From Pterobdella sp. o SKG-2022 (lineage: Eukaryota; Annelida; Clitellata; Hirudinida; Piscicolidae): 64,000 nt of DNA. Below are positions 31,621 through 43,481 of this stretch, piece after piece. Every line of letters begins with the position of its first letter. The stretch's first letter is position 1. Location: NCBI GenBank assembly GCA_964035795.1, contig OZ038321.1, positions 17,375,548 to 17,439,547 on the forward strand. Direction: 5' to 3'. The position numbers and the translations under genes are program-made. The notes beneath the pieces are model-generated. The model did not search any database. It saw only the letters and a list, made by a program, of their open reading frames with translations, and was not told the DNA's origin.

Positions 31621-32195
31621 TGTAAGGAATAGTTGAGGTTAATTGATTCAACGAGAAGTTTCCATTGCTTTCTGTTTTCTGCTATCTTGCGAAGTTCACT
31701 TAAATCGTCTACAGTAGATAGCTTTGGTGGTATTTTGAGGTTTTCACGTGAAAAATTTTCTTCAGTTTTTTTAGGTCTTTTGATAAGACAGTTGATAGTG
31801 TTATACGAGGTCTTCCTCTAGAGCCAGGGTATTTTGTTTCAATATTTTTGAAGTATATCTCCATTGCTTTCCTGGCTGGCAAGTTTTCATCCGATCTTAG
31901 AATGTGACCTAACAGACTCTACCATAATTTAGCGGCATGTTGGCTTATAGAAGTACTTTTGTTTTTTTCATCACTAAGCTTGTTACTGATAATTCTAGGG
32001 TAAGTAATGCCTATTAGTTTTCTCAGTTGTTTTCTGTGGTGGGCATCAATGAGTTGCCAAGATTTTTTTTTGAGACCCAATATTCCTCAATTATATGTGA
32101 GTATAGGAAAGACTAAAGCTTTGTAGAGATTGATTTTTCTTCTTTCTGACACTCTTTTGATTTTTTTCTATAAGTTTGATAGCTTTCCAAACGCA
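31620..32195 (-). pseudogene. Non-LTR retrotransposon reverse transcriptase, 3' fragment (element 1)
   Basis: Minus-strand frame with the end of a LINE-type reverse transcriptase. In order: RKINLYKALVFPILTYN, WQLIDAHHRKQLRKLIGITY, SLLGHILRSDENLPARKAME, GSRGRPRITLSTVLSKDLKK, and after a frameshift LSELRKIAENRKQWKLLVES. There are internal stops (after ILTYN and after HAAKLW) and one frameshift, so it is inactive. The GRPR and NRKQWK ends are typical of endonuclease-RT elements that are often annotated as craniofacial development protein 2-like. Confidence 0.78.
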
Positions 32196-32214
32196 ATAGA
32201 ATCTGGTATAATTA

Positions 32215-33082
32215 TTATAATAAAAAAAATAACAACAACTTTATAGCACCAAGGAAAGCAACTGAAGCGCTCCCGTGTCAAATATTGTTGAAAGATAGTT
32301 TTAAAAGATATGTTTTGAGTCGAGACTTAAAAGTGGCTAATGATGCTTAGTTTCTAATGTCGAATGGTAGAAAGTTCCAAACAGCAGTAGATGCATTTCT
32401 GAAACTTCGTTCGGATATAATATTAGTGGTACTATTCTTTATGAAGGGTGTAGCAGCTGACGATCGAAGCAACCAGTGGTTTGGTCTTCTCTAAATGAGT
32501 TTGGATAAAAATCCTGGAATGGATGTGGTATGAGTTTTAAAATTATACTTTGGTGAACTGAAAAGCCAATGAAGTTAGGAGAGGTAATTTTTAGATGAAG
32601 GATGAAGGTAGTGATGAGGTGTGTTTATGTTCAATGATATTCTGGCAGTTTTGTTCATTATTCGCTGAAGTCGTATTTGTTTATGCCTAGTAGTGTTGTA
32701 TAGAAAAAAATTATAATAATCAAGTCTGCTGAGAACTAAATAATGAGCCAGTGGTGAGAAATCGACGTATGTGAGACAAAGCTCGAAAATGATGATTAAG
32801 AAGACGAATGACAGTTGTAAAGTAGTAGTTGAACGATAATCCCTTATCAATAGTGATTCCTTGGACCTTCAATTTTTTGATGATGTCGATAGAAGTGGAA
32901 CCAAAATTGATGGATAAAAGTGGTGAAAATTTATTTAGTCGTTGTGGGGTACCAATTTTGATGACTTGAGTTTTGGAGGTATTTAGTTGAAGTTTGTTCA
33001 GTAAAAACCATCTTTCAACCATTCTGAAGCATTTGGTAAAAGTGGCAGTAGAGTTTGGAAGGTTACGGGGGCTTATTTTCAT
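32215..33082 (-). pseudogene. CR1/L2-like LINE, 3' fragment (element 2)
   Basis: Minus-strand reverse-transcriptase tail: FTKCFRMVERWFLLNKLQLN, TSKTQVIKIGTPQR, VQGITIDKGLSFNYY, LVLSRLDYYNFFLYNT, then after a frameshift SFRNASTAVWNFLPFDIRN and ATFKSRLKTYLLKLSF. The WNFLP...FKSRLKTYL tail and the 3' end GGTGCTATAAAGTTGTTGTTATT followed by TTA-type microsatellite are hallmarks of the CR1/L2/Rex1 group. It lies in the same orientation as element 1 and abuts it. Confidence 0.8.
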
Positions 33083-33916
33083 TAGGATTTTTATTTATTA
33101 TTCTTAATTTTTATCACTGTTATTGCTTGTTTTTCAATAAAAGACATGACTCCTTTGAAAAAACGTTAGTATCTTTGCATTATAAGTCGAACGATTTCAC
33201 TACCATGCTCTATCAAACGAATGGCTGTTTATTACCTTCCCATATAATTCTTGAAACGAAGCGTAGTTGTTAGGGAAAAACGAAGCATAAAAAAATCAAT
33301 ATTTGAAACGTTTACTTGCTTTATTAATTCAAAGTATTGTGAATAGCTTCATAAGAATCTTTAGATAGCCAGTTTGACTATTGTATAATTTTCAAACATG
33401 ACTTTATTTAAAAAATAAGCACACTCATAATAGTTTGTCTGAAAATCAGATGAATTCAAGATTTTATACACATGTTAATCGAATCACTTGATTTGATAGT
33501 TTATAATTTTCGTTAAAAAACAGGGTAAATGTGTAGAAATATTAGAGAATTCTTTGATTCTAAATAATTTTCTTGAAAAGTGTAGTTTTTGAAATCATAG
33601 CCATCAAAAGTTTTGAACATCAATTTGAATTTAAGATTTTTTCAATTTTTATACAGTTGTGGATAAACTCATTTCTTGATTTGAACTCATAAAAAAATCA
33701 TTAAATGCAACTTTTATACAATTCAATTCCATTTAAAAAAATTTAACAACAAATTTATAAGATTAAACAAGTAAAGTAATACAAAAAACAAACAGAATTA
33801 TATTTGGAGTAGTAAATGAACCAGTGTTTTTTCCTGCAGAGTATAACAATTATTAGATAATTGAACTCAATATCAATTTTCATTGAAAGTTATTCAATTT
33901 TTAAAAATCATTTAGA
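33083..33916. other. Intergenic spacer below the Ig gene
   Basis: AT-rich sequence between LINE element 2 and the stop of the Ig-domain gene. It probably includes that gene's 3' UTR on the minus strand. No clear AATAAA was assigned. Confidence 0.4.
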
Positions 33917-36900
33917 CTAACTGATAATTTTATTTTGATGTTTTAAGGAATATGAATCAAATGGCCTTGCTATTTCATGAAACTTTGAATAATTTTCCAT
34001 AATATTGCTTTCTTTTTTTGGTGGCAAATATTCTGAAAAAATATTATATTTCAGTATTTTAAGTGTATTTTAAAAAATTAATTGAAATAATTTAGCTAGA
34101 CTCAAATCATTCAATTAATATAATTGAGAATGAGTTAATATAGAGGAGCAACCTAAAAGTTTGACTGTAGCAGTGTCTTTGCCATAGATATTAGCAGCTG
34201 TACATTCATATTCCCCAAAATCATCAAAACTACTAATTTTAAATTTAATGCTCAAAGAAAAAATTCCAGCACCATCTTCATAAATATCGATATTGTACTT
34301 TTCTGAATTCATTAGTTTATCGCCATTTTTCATCCAATACACAACACCCTGCGGTCGAGCTTGTACGTTACATTGCAGGATAGTCTCCTTGTTCAGAGAT
34401 TGGGCTATTCTTCTACTAAGTAGAGTTATTTCTGGAGCAACTATAACAGTTTTAATATGTTAAACGTCATTTTTAACCATCTATTTTTTAATCAGCTGCT
34501 CATTTGCATTGGAAATTTGAAATTTTTAATTGTAAAATCTAAACTTATCAAAGAATGCATTAATTTGAACTTTTGTTTTTGTTTAAACTAAATTTTTAAA
34601 AAATTTAAAGCTCTATAAGTTTGAAAAACGCTTAAAAAAAGACATCAAAGTATTTTGTGCTGTTTTAAATTTGTCTCTTTTCACGACAACACGTTCATTA
34701 AAACTGAACAGATGTTTATGACAAAGATCAAAAACTATAAATAAAAACTGTGAAGTTTGAAAAATAAAAATATAACCTTAAATAAAACCTGACTCTATTT
34801 TAAATTATTATAGTCAACTCACACACAACATGCACAGTGAAAACTCTGGTCTGGTCTGGCGGGTGGTTGTTGCTAGCAGTACAGCGGTAATCCCCGCCAC
34901 AATATCTCGACACTTCTAAAACTTTCAGCGTTTCTCCCGTTCCCAAAACAACTTTTAGAATATAGATTCATTTATATTCAAAATAAATTTGAATTTATAA
35001 CAAAAGTTTGAACTAAAATTATGAAACTTAAAATATAAATAGTACATAAAAAGATTTTGATAACTAAACCATTGTTGTTTTCCTTCAGAATCAGCGTTTT
35101 CATGTGACCATCTTGTGTCAAATATCGACATTCTTCGTTTTCAATATCTTCTAATAAATCTGGTAGATAACAGTTGAATTAATAACAAAGCTGATAAATT
35201 TTTATTCAGACCAATCTTAGGCAAGCGATTCCAGATGACTTGAGGAATAGGGAAGCCAGTGGTTGAGCATTTCAACGTCACATTTCTACCTTCTTCTTCT
35301 ATTTTTATTAACTTGTTTTTGTCTATTTCATCTATTTTAGGTGGTGCTGATGAAAAAATATTAAATAGAAGTTATTTCATCTATAAAGACCTTTTAAAAT
35401 TTTGAACAGAGCTTTTCCATCAGACCTTCAACAGTCAACACAATGGTCTTGAAGCTGATGGGGAGTGTGTTGACAGTGCATTTGTAAGCCCCTGAGTCAT
35501 CCACTTTAGGGTTTGAAATTTTGAGATCCCAATTCTCGGAACTACTAGAAACTGAGAATCTGAAATCATCTACAATTCTCCGACTCTCTACCGTCAACAC
35601 CAGTTTTTTGGGCCCGATCCAGCATACCTGCAATCATAATATGCTTCTGTCAAAAATTTTGGCACCTACCAACAATATTTAAATTTAAAGAAAAGTTCTA
35701 ATGATTTTTCGACAAAGACTTGGCAATTTTTCATTAAATCCACTACCGAACTGAAGTTTTTTTGGATGTTTGATTGAATTACGCAAAGTCGAAACAGAAA
35801 GACCTTCAATGGAAAGTTAATAATTTTTGATACATTTTTTGAAAAGCAAAAGCTATAATTTCTGATAAGTTTAACCTTATCGTATAACGTTTTATGATAA
35901 AGTTAAACTTAGCATTTTTTGATTCTCAATAAATGTATTAAAAATTCCTTTATTTGATGTTTTTTGTTGCAAAATATTATAGAAAATACGTACGATGTCT
36001 CTAAACAGTTAGTAATAATTTTTATAAAATCAAAGTAAAATAAAGTTTGATATCTTGAAAGAGTTAACGCGTATTTAACAAAAAAAATACTTTTTGAAAT
36101 TAATGTACAAAACTTATAAATTCAAATATGTTCTTCTATGTGTTGGGATTGAGTAAGAATTTTGAAAAAAGCTAAACCTATTTGAGCTAAACGATATTTT
36201 GTAAAAAATAAATACTTATGCTCAAACTTTGAAAAATACTATAAAATATTCAACTACATAATGTGCTTATGGTAAAGATCCAGAGATGTTGTTTAAACCA
36301 GTTTTAGAAATCAGTAATTATGACTTTGTCTTCCAAAATTAAAGCTAAAAACTTGCTTTCAGAATGACGATTCTACTTGAAATAATTGGTATATATTCTT
36401 TTTGGTTAGCTGTTTTTTAACATTCAATATTCATATAAATAATTTAAAAATTTTTTTAACGATTATTTTACAGTCACAATAATTTAAAAATCAAACTAGA
36501 AAAATAAGTGTTTAGCATGAAATTAGTAACTTATTTGGTGATCATGGGAAATCGTAAATTAAAAACCTATTCAAAAAATTAACTAGTCCTTTTTCAACAA
36601 AAACTATTGCCCTTCTATCGGCCTTCTAGCTATTAAAACTGTGCTTATTAAGTGATTGAAAAAATCTAAATGTAAAAATTAATTGAAAACACTTAAGTTT
36701 TCAAAATTTTATTCAAATTACAAAAATAAAAATGATAAAATTGAAATTCTTTAAAGCTTTAAACAAAAAAAAAACTCTTTCGGTAATTATTTTATTTAAA
36801 GTTCATTATTTTTACCTTATTTCTTCCAAGTGAAGAAATCTTACATGGTAGAACTACTTCGATGCCCTCAGTTGCAGTTATATGGCTGATGAACGAGTCA

Positions 36901-37722
36901 AAAACCGGGTCTGCAAATAATGTTCAGATTTTACGAATTAGGTTGAATAATAAGGAATTGAGGCGAATGAAAATTCCACGATTAATTACATCAGTATACT
37001 GGGCTAAGTGATGCTACTTTAAAAAGGACGTGAGTTTTTGTTCTTTTATTTCTCAGCATACTTTTCATACAACATTGTAGTACCATTAATTTAAAAGTTT
37101 TAAATAAATAAACTCAGTAATAATGTTAAAATTATTTCCCAAACGATGTCAGAAAGTGTAACAAGGCTGGAATCATTTTTTTATTTTGATGAAATATAGA
37201 AAAATTCCTTTCATAGTAATAGAAATTAGTTTTTAAAAAATGAAAAAATTTTGTTTTTTTAAACAAGAATCTCAGCATAAGTAGTAGAAAAAGCTTTTGA
37301 CACTTCATATCTTTATTAATTATTTGTTAATATCATTATCTTGAAGCGCATCTCAAACTTAAGCAGCAACAGTTTTTTCAAAGAATAAAATTCAAAAACC
37401 TTTTAAGGATGTTGAATAGATTTCAACAAATCTAAAAAAAAACAAAAAGCATTAAAAACCAGAAAAACCTGTTGTAAAAGAGAATTTTTAAAGTTCATAA
37501 AAAAGAGTGTCATTGAGATATACGGCATAACAAAAATTGGTACATACACTCACCCTGTAAAAAATGTAAGCACACACACAGACACACAAAAAAAACACAG
37601 AAGCAAAGTGACTCGGAAGTCAAATGTCTCTTTTGGGTCTAACTAATGGCCTCGCCTAAATGAAAAGACATACCGGGTTTTATCGGAAAAGATGCCTTCG
37701 GTCTCTTTATTTCAACTTTCAT
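33917..37722 (-). CDS. Three-Ig-domain cell-surface protein (lachesin/IgLON-like), 5' exon missing
   Basis: Eight exons: 37722-37674, 36910-36816, 35627-35426, 35346-35212, 35159-35070, 34951-34823, 34440-34153, 34032-33917. They give 1104 nt and 367 residues in continuous phase to a TAG. Ig1 runs from EGIEVVLPCKISS through VCWIGPKKLVLTVE to DDSGAYKCTVN. Ig2 runs from GRNVTLKCSTTGFPIPQVIW to YCGGDYRCTASN. Ig3 runs from ILQCNVQARPQGVVYWMKNG to DDFGEYECTAANIYG. Each has the Cys pair and Trp of an Ig fold. Order, inter-domain Pro motifs (APPKID, FAPEIT) and length match the lachesin/neurotrimin/DIP group of neuronal adhesion proteins. The first exon (MKVEIKRPKASFPIKP) starts directly at an acceptor-like AG and is no signal peptide, so an upstream exon is probably unrecognised. 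The C-terminus lacks a hydrophobic anchor. Confidence 0.85.
35815..35960. repeat. Second fold-back element, in an Ig-gene intron
   Basis: Inverted repeat centred near 35888. Core arms are about 23 bases (35866-35911, TAAGTTTAAC on one side and its complement on the other, one or two mismatches). Outer arms pair TAATTTTTGATACATTT (from 35821) with the mirror of AAATGTATTAAAAATT (to about 35948). It lies in the intron between exons 36910-36816 and 35627-35426. Confidence 0.55.
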
Positions 37723-39800
37723 CTATGAAGAATCATTTTTATCTAGAGTAAATATTGGAGTTATGAAATGAAACCGAAAACGGAAGCTACCTTTCGAAAA
37801 AATCTAAACAAGTTTCAACTATAAGCTGCACTAGCAAAGTCATAGTTCAAAGATTGAGCGTACTTCTTAAGTATTAAATGATGTATTTTAATGTGAAACA
37901 ATAAAATTAAAGAGCATAGAAATAACGTAATAGTACAAGGCACGAAAGACAAAATGTATAGACTGGTGTGATTGAAAAAGACGATAAAACAGTGAAAGGA
38001 ATATCGCGTGACTACCAATATGCTCCGATGCTTGTCACCTTTCGTGTTGAGTTTTATATTTTATAGAAAGCCTTTATTTCTACATCATATTCTTCCTTTA
38101 ATGCTTTGAGAGTAGAAGTATTTTAAATATATGACCATCAATTTTAATTTATTTCTTATTTTTAAATCAGTAAAAGTTTTTTTGTTCAAAAAATTAACTA
38201 AAAGAAAAAAAATATAGAAAAGAGAAAGGCACTATTTTCAAAGGAGCTTTTGGCCGGGTTGAAGCGGAAAGCTATAATGAATCTTAATTCATAACAGAAT
38301 TTAGTGAACGTATATAAAATATGTGTTGGAAAAACAAAGTTTTTTCTCAATTATTATTTTAAACTTTATTTATAATAAATAAAAAAATTTAAATCATACG
38401 AGTGATAAACGAAAAAATTCTGAAAATAAAACTTAGAATCAATTTTGTATTTAGTTCATATAAAAGACGTTACAATAAAATATACCAAGTAATAAGCAGA
38501 TAACATAATCAATCTGTGCAAGTTGTAACGCTTCTTACTCATAAATATTATATTTGAAGCTCTCGTAAAAGTCGCATTCTCAAACAAAACTTGAGATGAA
38601 ATTCAAATGTGATGGGTCTTTTAGGTAGGCACTAAACTGCTTGTGACAAATTAATTTCTAATGTTCTTTTAATATCAAACTGTAACTAAATTGGGCCTTT
38701 TTTTATTTCTTGTTTTTCTTTTTTTTAGTGAGGTTTTTAGATGTTTTCAATTTGAAATAAATATTCTATTAAGTTTGTTAAACTCGAAGTATTAATTTTA
38801 GTTAACTTTTCATTTTCTAATTTTTATCAATTCTGAAATTTAATACTGATTTTAATTTGAATAGTTGTCAATCAAATTAACATTTAATATTTTTAATACT
38901 AAATAAAACTAATATTAATAAATAAAGATTCTTTCTAAAAACAGCTTTAAAAATTTTTAAAACTTCAATTGTGTCAAACTAAGAACCTATAAAAAAAAGC
39001 GTTTTAGGAAACCGCTTACCACAAGTGTTGCCGCAACAGAACAACATCAAACATGACAAAAAGCTATTTAAAAACTTTTTCAACATTTTAAACGAGGTCA
39101 CAAATTATCTCTGATCAACGATCTCACGATTTCCAAGCAAGTAATCCAAAATCAATTATGTAAATATTACTATTGTTAAATTAATTACCGGATTGTTCTG
39201 TAAAAAGCCATCTTGCAAAGCATTTAAGTGTATTTGAATTTAAGTACATATTGTTATATATCTGTATTGAGGCATCGTGACATTGAGCTAACCTAGCGAG
39301 TGTATGATAAGTATCAGCCCTCTATCGAGTCTTTGAATAGTTTTCAATTTAATTCCTCATTTCAAACAAACCAACTTAAGAAAGTTAGTTTGCAAAGTTC
39401 AAGTGATTCTCAAAGATATTTTGGTATTTTTGATTAACATTTTACTTTTTGAATATTTTTCATCGAATTAGTCGTTTAACATTAAAAAAATATGATTAAA
39501 ATCGAAAAAAAAATTATTTAAAGTTTGTTTTTAATACTATAGATTAGGTTAAAAAAAACTATGAAAAAATTTTGAAAACTTTTTGTGCATATGAACCAAA
39601 GTTTTTGTTTAGTAGGGGTTGTTTTATTGCTTCAAATAGAATAAGAATATAGAATTTGAAATAAAATAATTTCATTCTGCAAATGCAACATCAGTATCGT
39701 TGAAACTTTTATTATAATAAAATATCAGACTATAAAGTTTCCATCATCACTTTTAATAGCAATTTGATAAAGAACCAATACAAGCTTCTGACCTAATGTT
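37723..39800. other. Gene-poor region upstream of the Ig gene
   Basis: AT-rich. It should contain the missing 5' exon and promoter of the Ig gene, but no signal-peptide exon could be assigned: several minus-strand ATG-donor candidates (for example near 39040 and 39200) are not in the right phase or not hydrophobic. A short AC-rich tract lies near 37570-37605. Confidence 0.35.
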
Positions 39801-40234
39801 TATAATTAACAGCGTGAGAAGCTTGATTACGGTTGGATTCCTGTAAGATGATTTATTTATCGCAGTGATTGTTAAAGGTCTGCCATTAGAGCCAATGTCT
39901 CTTTTCATGTCACATCTTCAACCAGTCTTCCAATAGTTTTCAGGGCCTATTCTGGAGCATTGTTTCACGCCAAAAACTCCATCTGATGCAAAGCATATTC
40001 ATACAATATTTTTTTGGATCGTTCGTGGTTTCATTAATAGCGTTTAAATTTGAGTTTGAAATCCGACAAGGTCACACCCAGTGTATTAAATATGTCATTT
40101 GGGATAACTTGATTAAACTCATCGATATATAATGTAAGAGTGCTTGCATCTTTGCCGACTGAACGTGCAAACTTGTAGAAACTTTTTTATTTTCGCACGT
40201 TGCACATCAATTGTTGATTTTACTTTTCTGCCTT

Positions 40235-40325
40235 TTGTGCCGATGGTTCTGATGGTGTTCAAACCTGGCCCTTTTGGATTTTATGTAAAACACTTCTACC
40301 ATTACGCCATTTGGGTGGAATTCAC
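40235..40325 (-). mobile_element. tRNA-like SINE head
   Basis: On the minus strand, A-box-like TGGCGTAATGGTAG (plus 40296-40309) is followed at tRNA distance by B-box GGTTTGAACACC (plus 40254-40265). No matching acceptor stem was found, so a tRNA-derived SINE head is favoured over a functional tRNA. The GC-richer DNA that follows to about 39830 on the minus strand may be its body or a decayed coding relic. Confidence 0.5.
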
Positions 40326-40395
40326 CTTTGAGGGTATTTTTCAACTAAGTCTTTTTAAAGTACAACAATATATTCAGTTATTTTCATTAGTATGA

Positions 40396-43300
40396 AATCA
40401 AAAGTAAACATAGTATAAACAGAAGAGCCTTTTCAAAATAACTTAACTTTAATTTCAAAATAAAAGTTCATGGAAAAATTTAAATAAAATGGAAAACTTT
40501 TCATTAAACAATTTTCTGTAAACAAGGCAGTTTAGGTAGAAAAATTTCAAGAAATTGAATTGAAAGTTTACTTTAAAAATTTCTTTCTGAAAAAGTTTGA
40601 TTAAAATCAATTTATGCATCGATTTTATAAATTTTAAAATAAGGCTTAAAACAAAAATTCGTTCTCATATATTTCGCTTGAATGAGAAGCTGAATTGTAT
40701 GACTCATATAGTGTTGATTAGTACTGTTTAAAACGCATTCAAAAAGATGAACAAACTCTGGTTAAATCACACGGTGATACAGTTGCTAAAAAGATGGAAT
40801 CTTCTTGGTTTCTGACTGAGGCTTCGTTTCCAGCGTCGTTAACTGCTGGTCTTTGGTTTACTGCCACCAAAGCGTTGTATTAAATTTGTATAAAAGCCTA
40901 TAAAAATAAACAAAATTTCTTTATCAACTTTGTCACCCGTCCAGCAATACAATGGTTTTTTGACTGAATCATCAGAAGTCACCTGAAATACATACTTCGA
41001 AGAAAATGAGAATCAAATGAAGTGATCAGTGCTTTTAAAATTTCAAACAAAATAAGTAATCAAAATTATTGCAAAAATCATTAATGAAATAAAATATCAT
41101 TTTAAGTCATTAGTAACAACCATACATGATTAAAGACGTTAGGACATTGTTTCTTTTCTTTTTATATTGCTATTTTATATTATTCCATTGCTATAGATAT
41201 ATCTTCCGACCTCATGCTTCACCCAGTAATAATTTAGATTTCAAAATATTTTTTTCTTTAAACTGATTCTAGAGAAAACCCATGTATTTTTTTGTCACAA
41301 TAATCACGTCATAGATTCTAACATGGCATGTAATGTCTTCATTGAAGTTTACTTTTTTCATACAGGTCTCATCTTTTAAGTTTTCTATTGGCTTCTTATT
41401 TGATACTGTTACGCTCACGGAACGCTGTTTCCTAATTAATAAAATTATACGCTCTGCATTTCTAATTTCATAAAATACCAAACTACATTATAAGCTAAAT
41501 TATTTTTATTGCGTATCTCTTCCTTTGAGAGTTTTTTTATTCTCATTCTTTCCCTTTCATTCCACTGAAACTCAAACCTTCTTTGCATTGATCACGAGGA
41601 AACGCTTAACAAAGTCACAAAGTAATAAAATATAAATTACCTTAGTTCGAAACAAAATGAAAAACGAAAAAGTAAAAAGGCTGGAACAAAATTAATGAAA
41701 TCAAACACTTAACTGTTTAATAATTGAAAAACTATGCTTAAAGGTATTCACCATGATTCTTATCAGTTGTGGAAAAGGTTATTTTTTTGGATGGTTTTTG
41801 AACTTTTTCATATTAAAATACTCAAATCTCTCATCAAATCTTATGAATCAATTAATTCTCTGCTATTATGAAGTGACAATAAAGATCAAAACATCTGAAA
41901 AAATATTAGTTTATACCTAAAAAAATATGATGTTGCATGTTATAACAAAGTTTGAGAAAAATAAAAATAACACTTTTTTTTATTTCTATATTATCCATCG
42001 AAGAAATATTTAAAATATGTACAGAAACTTAAAACGAGAGTTGCAAATTATATTTCGAAAATATTATTTGAAATTAAAAATTCCTCGAAGAGTTTTCTTG
42101 AATACCCCAAACATTGAAAATAAATTTGAAATACTTTGTGGCAAATTTTTTCAGTTTATTTCAAAAAAACCTAACTTCATTGGTAAAAATCGCACACAAA
42201 TGTAACTTATTTTTGAGTACAGAATCAAATAAAGTATTCGGCAAGCGTTGAGTTCGAAGAAATGATTTATTTTCAAACAAGCAATTGAAGTTTGTCATTT
42301 TTTAATTAAAAAGTTGTTATTGTCTATATTTTTTTCAAATTTGTTATTTATAAAAAATTAAATGAGCTGTTTAAAATTGACATTTTTTTTCGTTGACATG
42401 TAAAAAAGTTCGACCAAGCAGATAAAGTTCAAAAATATAAAACGAGATAAAAACTGCTTTGTAAACCTTCACTGTTGTTTCACTAGTATTTAATCATTTC
42501 AGATTTGGAAATATGGTTTCTGACTTCAAAACACTATAAACTTTATCAAAAACTGGTTTGTTTTATAATTAAACTTATTGAATAAAGTCAAAAAAAAAAA
42601 TTAAATTTTGATGAAGGGTAAAAAATGATCTATATTTATGAAAAAACTTAGTTTGCATTTTTCATTTGCATTTGAAATAAATTACATATAAGATTTGATG
42701 TCATTTATATTTCAAATAAAAACCATAAATTTTTGATGTTGTCTTACAAACTTAAATTTATTAAAGTCTATAATAAATAGTTTTTGAAAATGAATAAACT
42801 TGATTCAAGCTCCGTTGCATATTTAAAAAAAATAGAGGAAGCTGCGTTCCTTCAATCATGCTCCAAGCCATCGATCACTTCTTATGAAGTTTTAACACTC
42901 AAGCTTTTTGTATTGAAGCATATTTTTGTGTTTCAAAACTATTTTCTCGTCTACTCTGGCAAATCAAGATAAACTCAAAATTGTGCAATGAAGTCGAAGA
43001 GGTGTTAAGCCATAAAAGTTTCAACAAAAACTTGAAAAGCCCACGTTCTTATATCGGAATCGTGTAATACTCTATAAAAACGTCTTTAAAAAATACATAC
43101 ATTCGATATTTGAGCACTTCTGCAGAGCAATTTTTAAAAATTTTTCATCGTTCAAACAGATATTTTTGAACGATTTCATAGTACTCAAAAAACTATTAAG
43201 GAGATATTGCATTAAAGTATGAGATTGCATCATGTACAGGAACACAAAGAGCATATGCAGAGACACCAATTCACACGAGCGTTTGACCATGTATATAAAA

Positions 43301-43481
43301 GATAGTGCAATTTTGTGAATATGACTTGAAACAGTTGAAACTCGATTAAGCTATACATTAACGTTCAAAGACGAAAAACATTTCAAAGAGGTATTTAAAC
43401 TCACAAAATGGATTAAAAATTGAACATTTAAACTAGATTAGAAGTTGAAATTTTGTTACTTTAAAAGTCTTTTATTTCAAA
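40396..43481. other. Gene-poor region upstream of the lectin/CUB gene
   Basis: No supported gene apart from one unexplained minus-strand open segment at 41276-41430 (see findings). Contains the presumed promoter of the plus-strand gene that starts at 43482; no core promoter motif can be called confidently. Confidence 0.35.
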
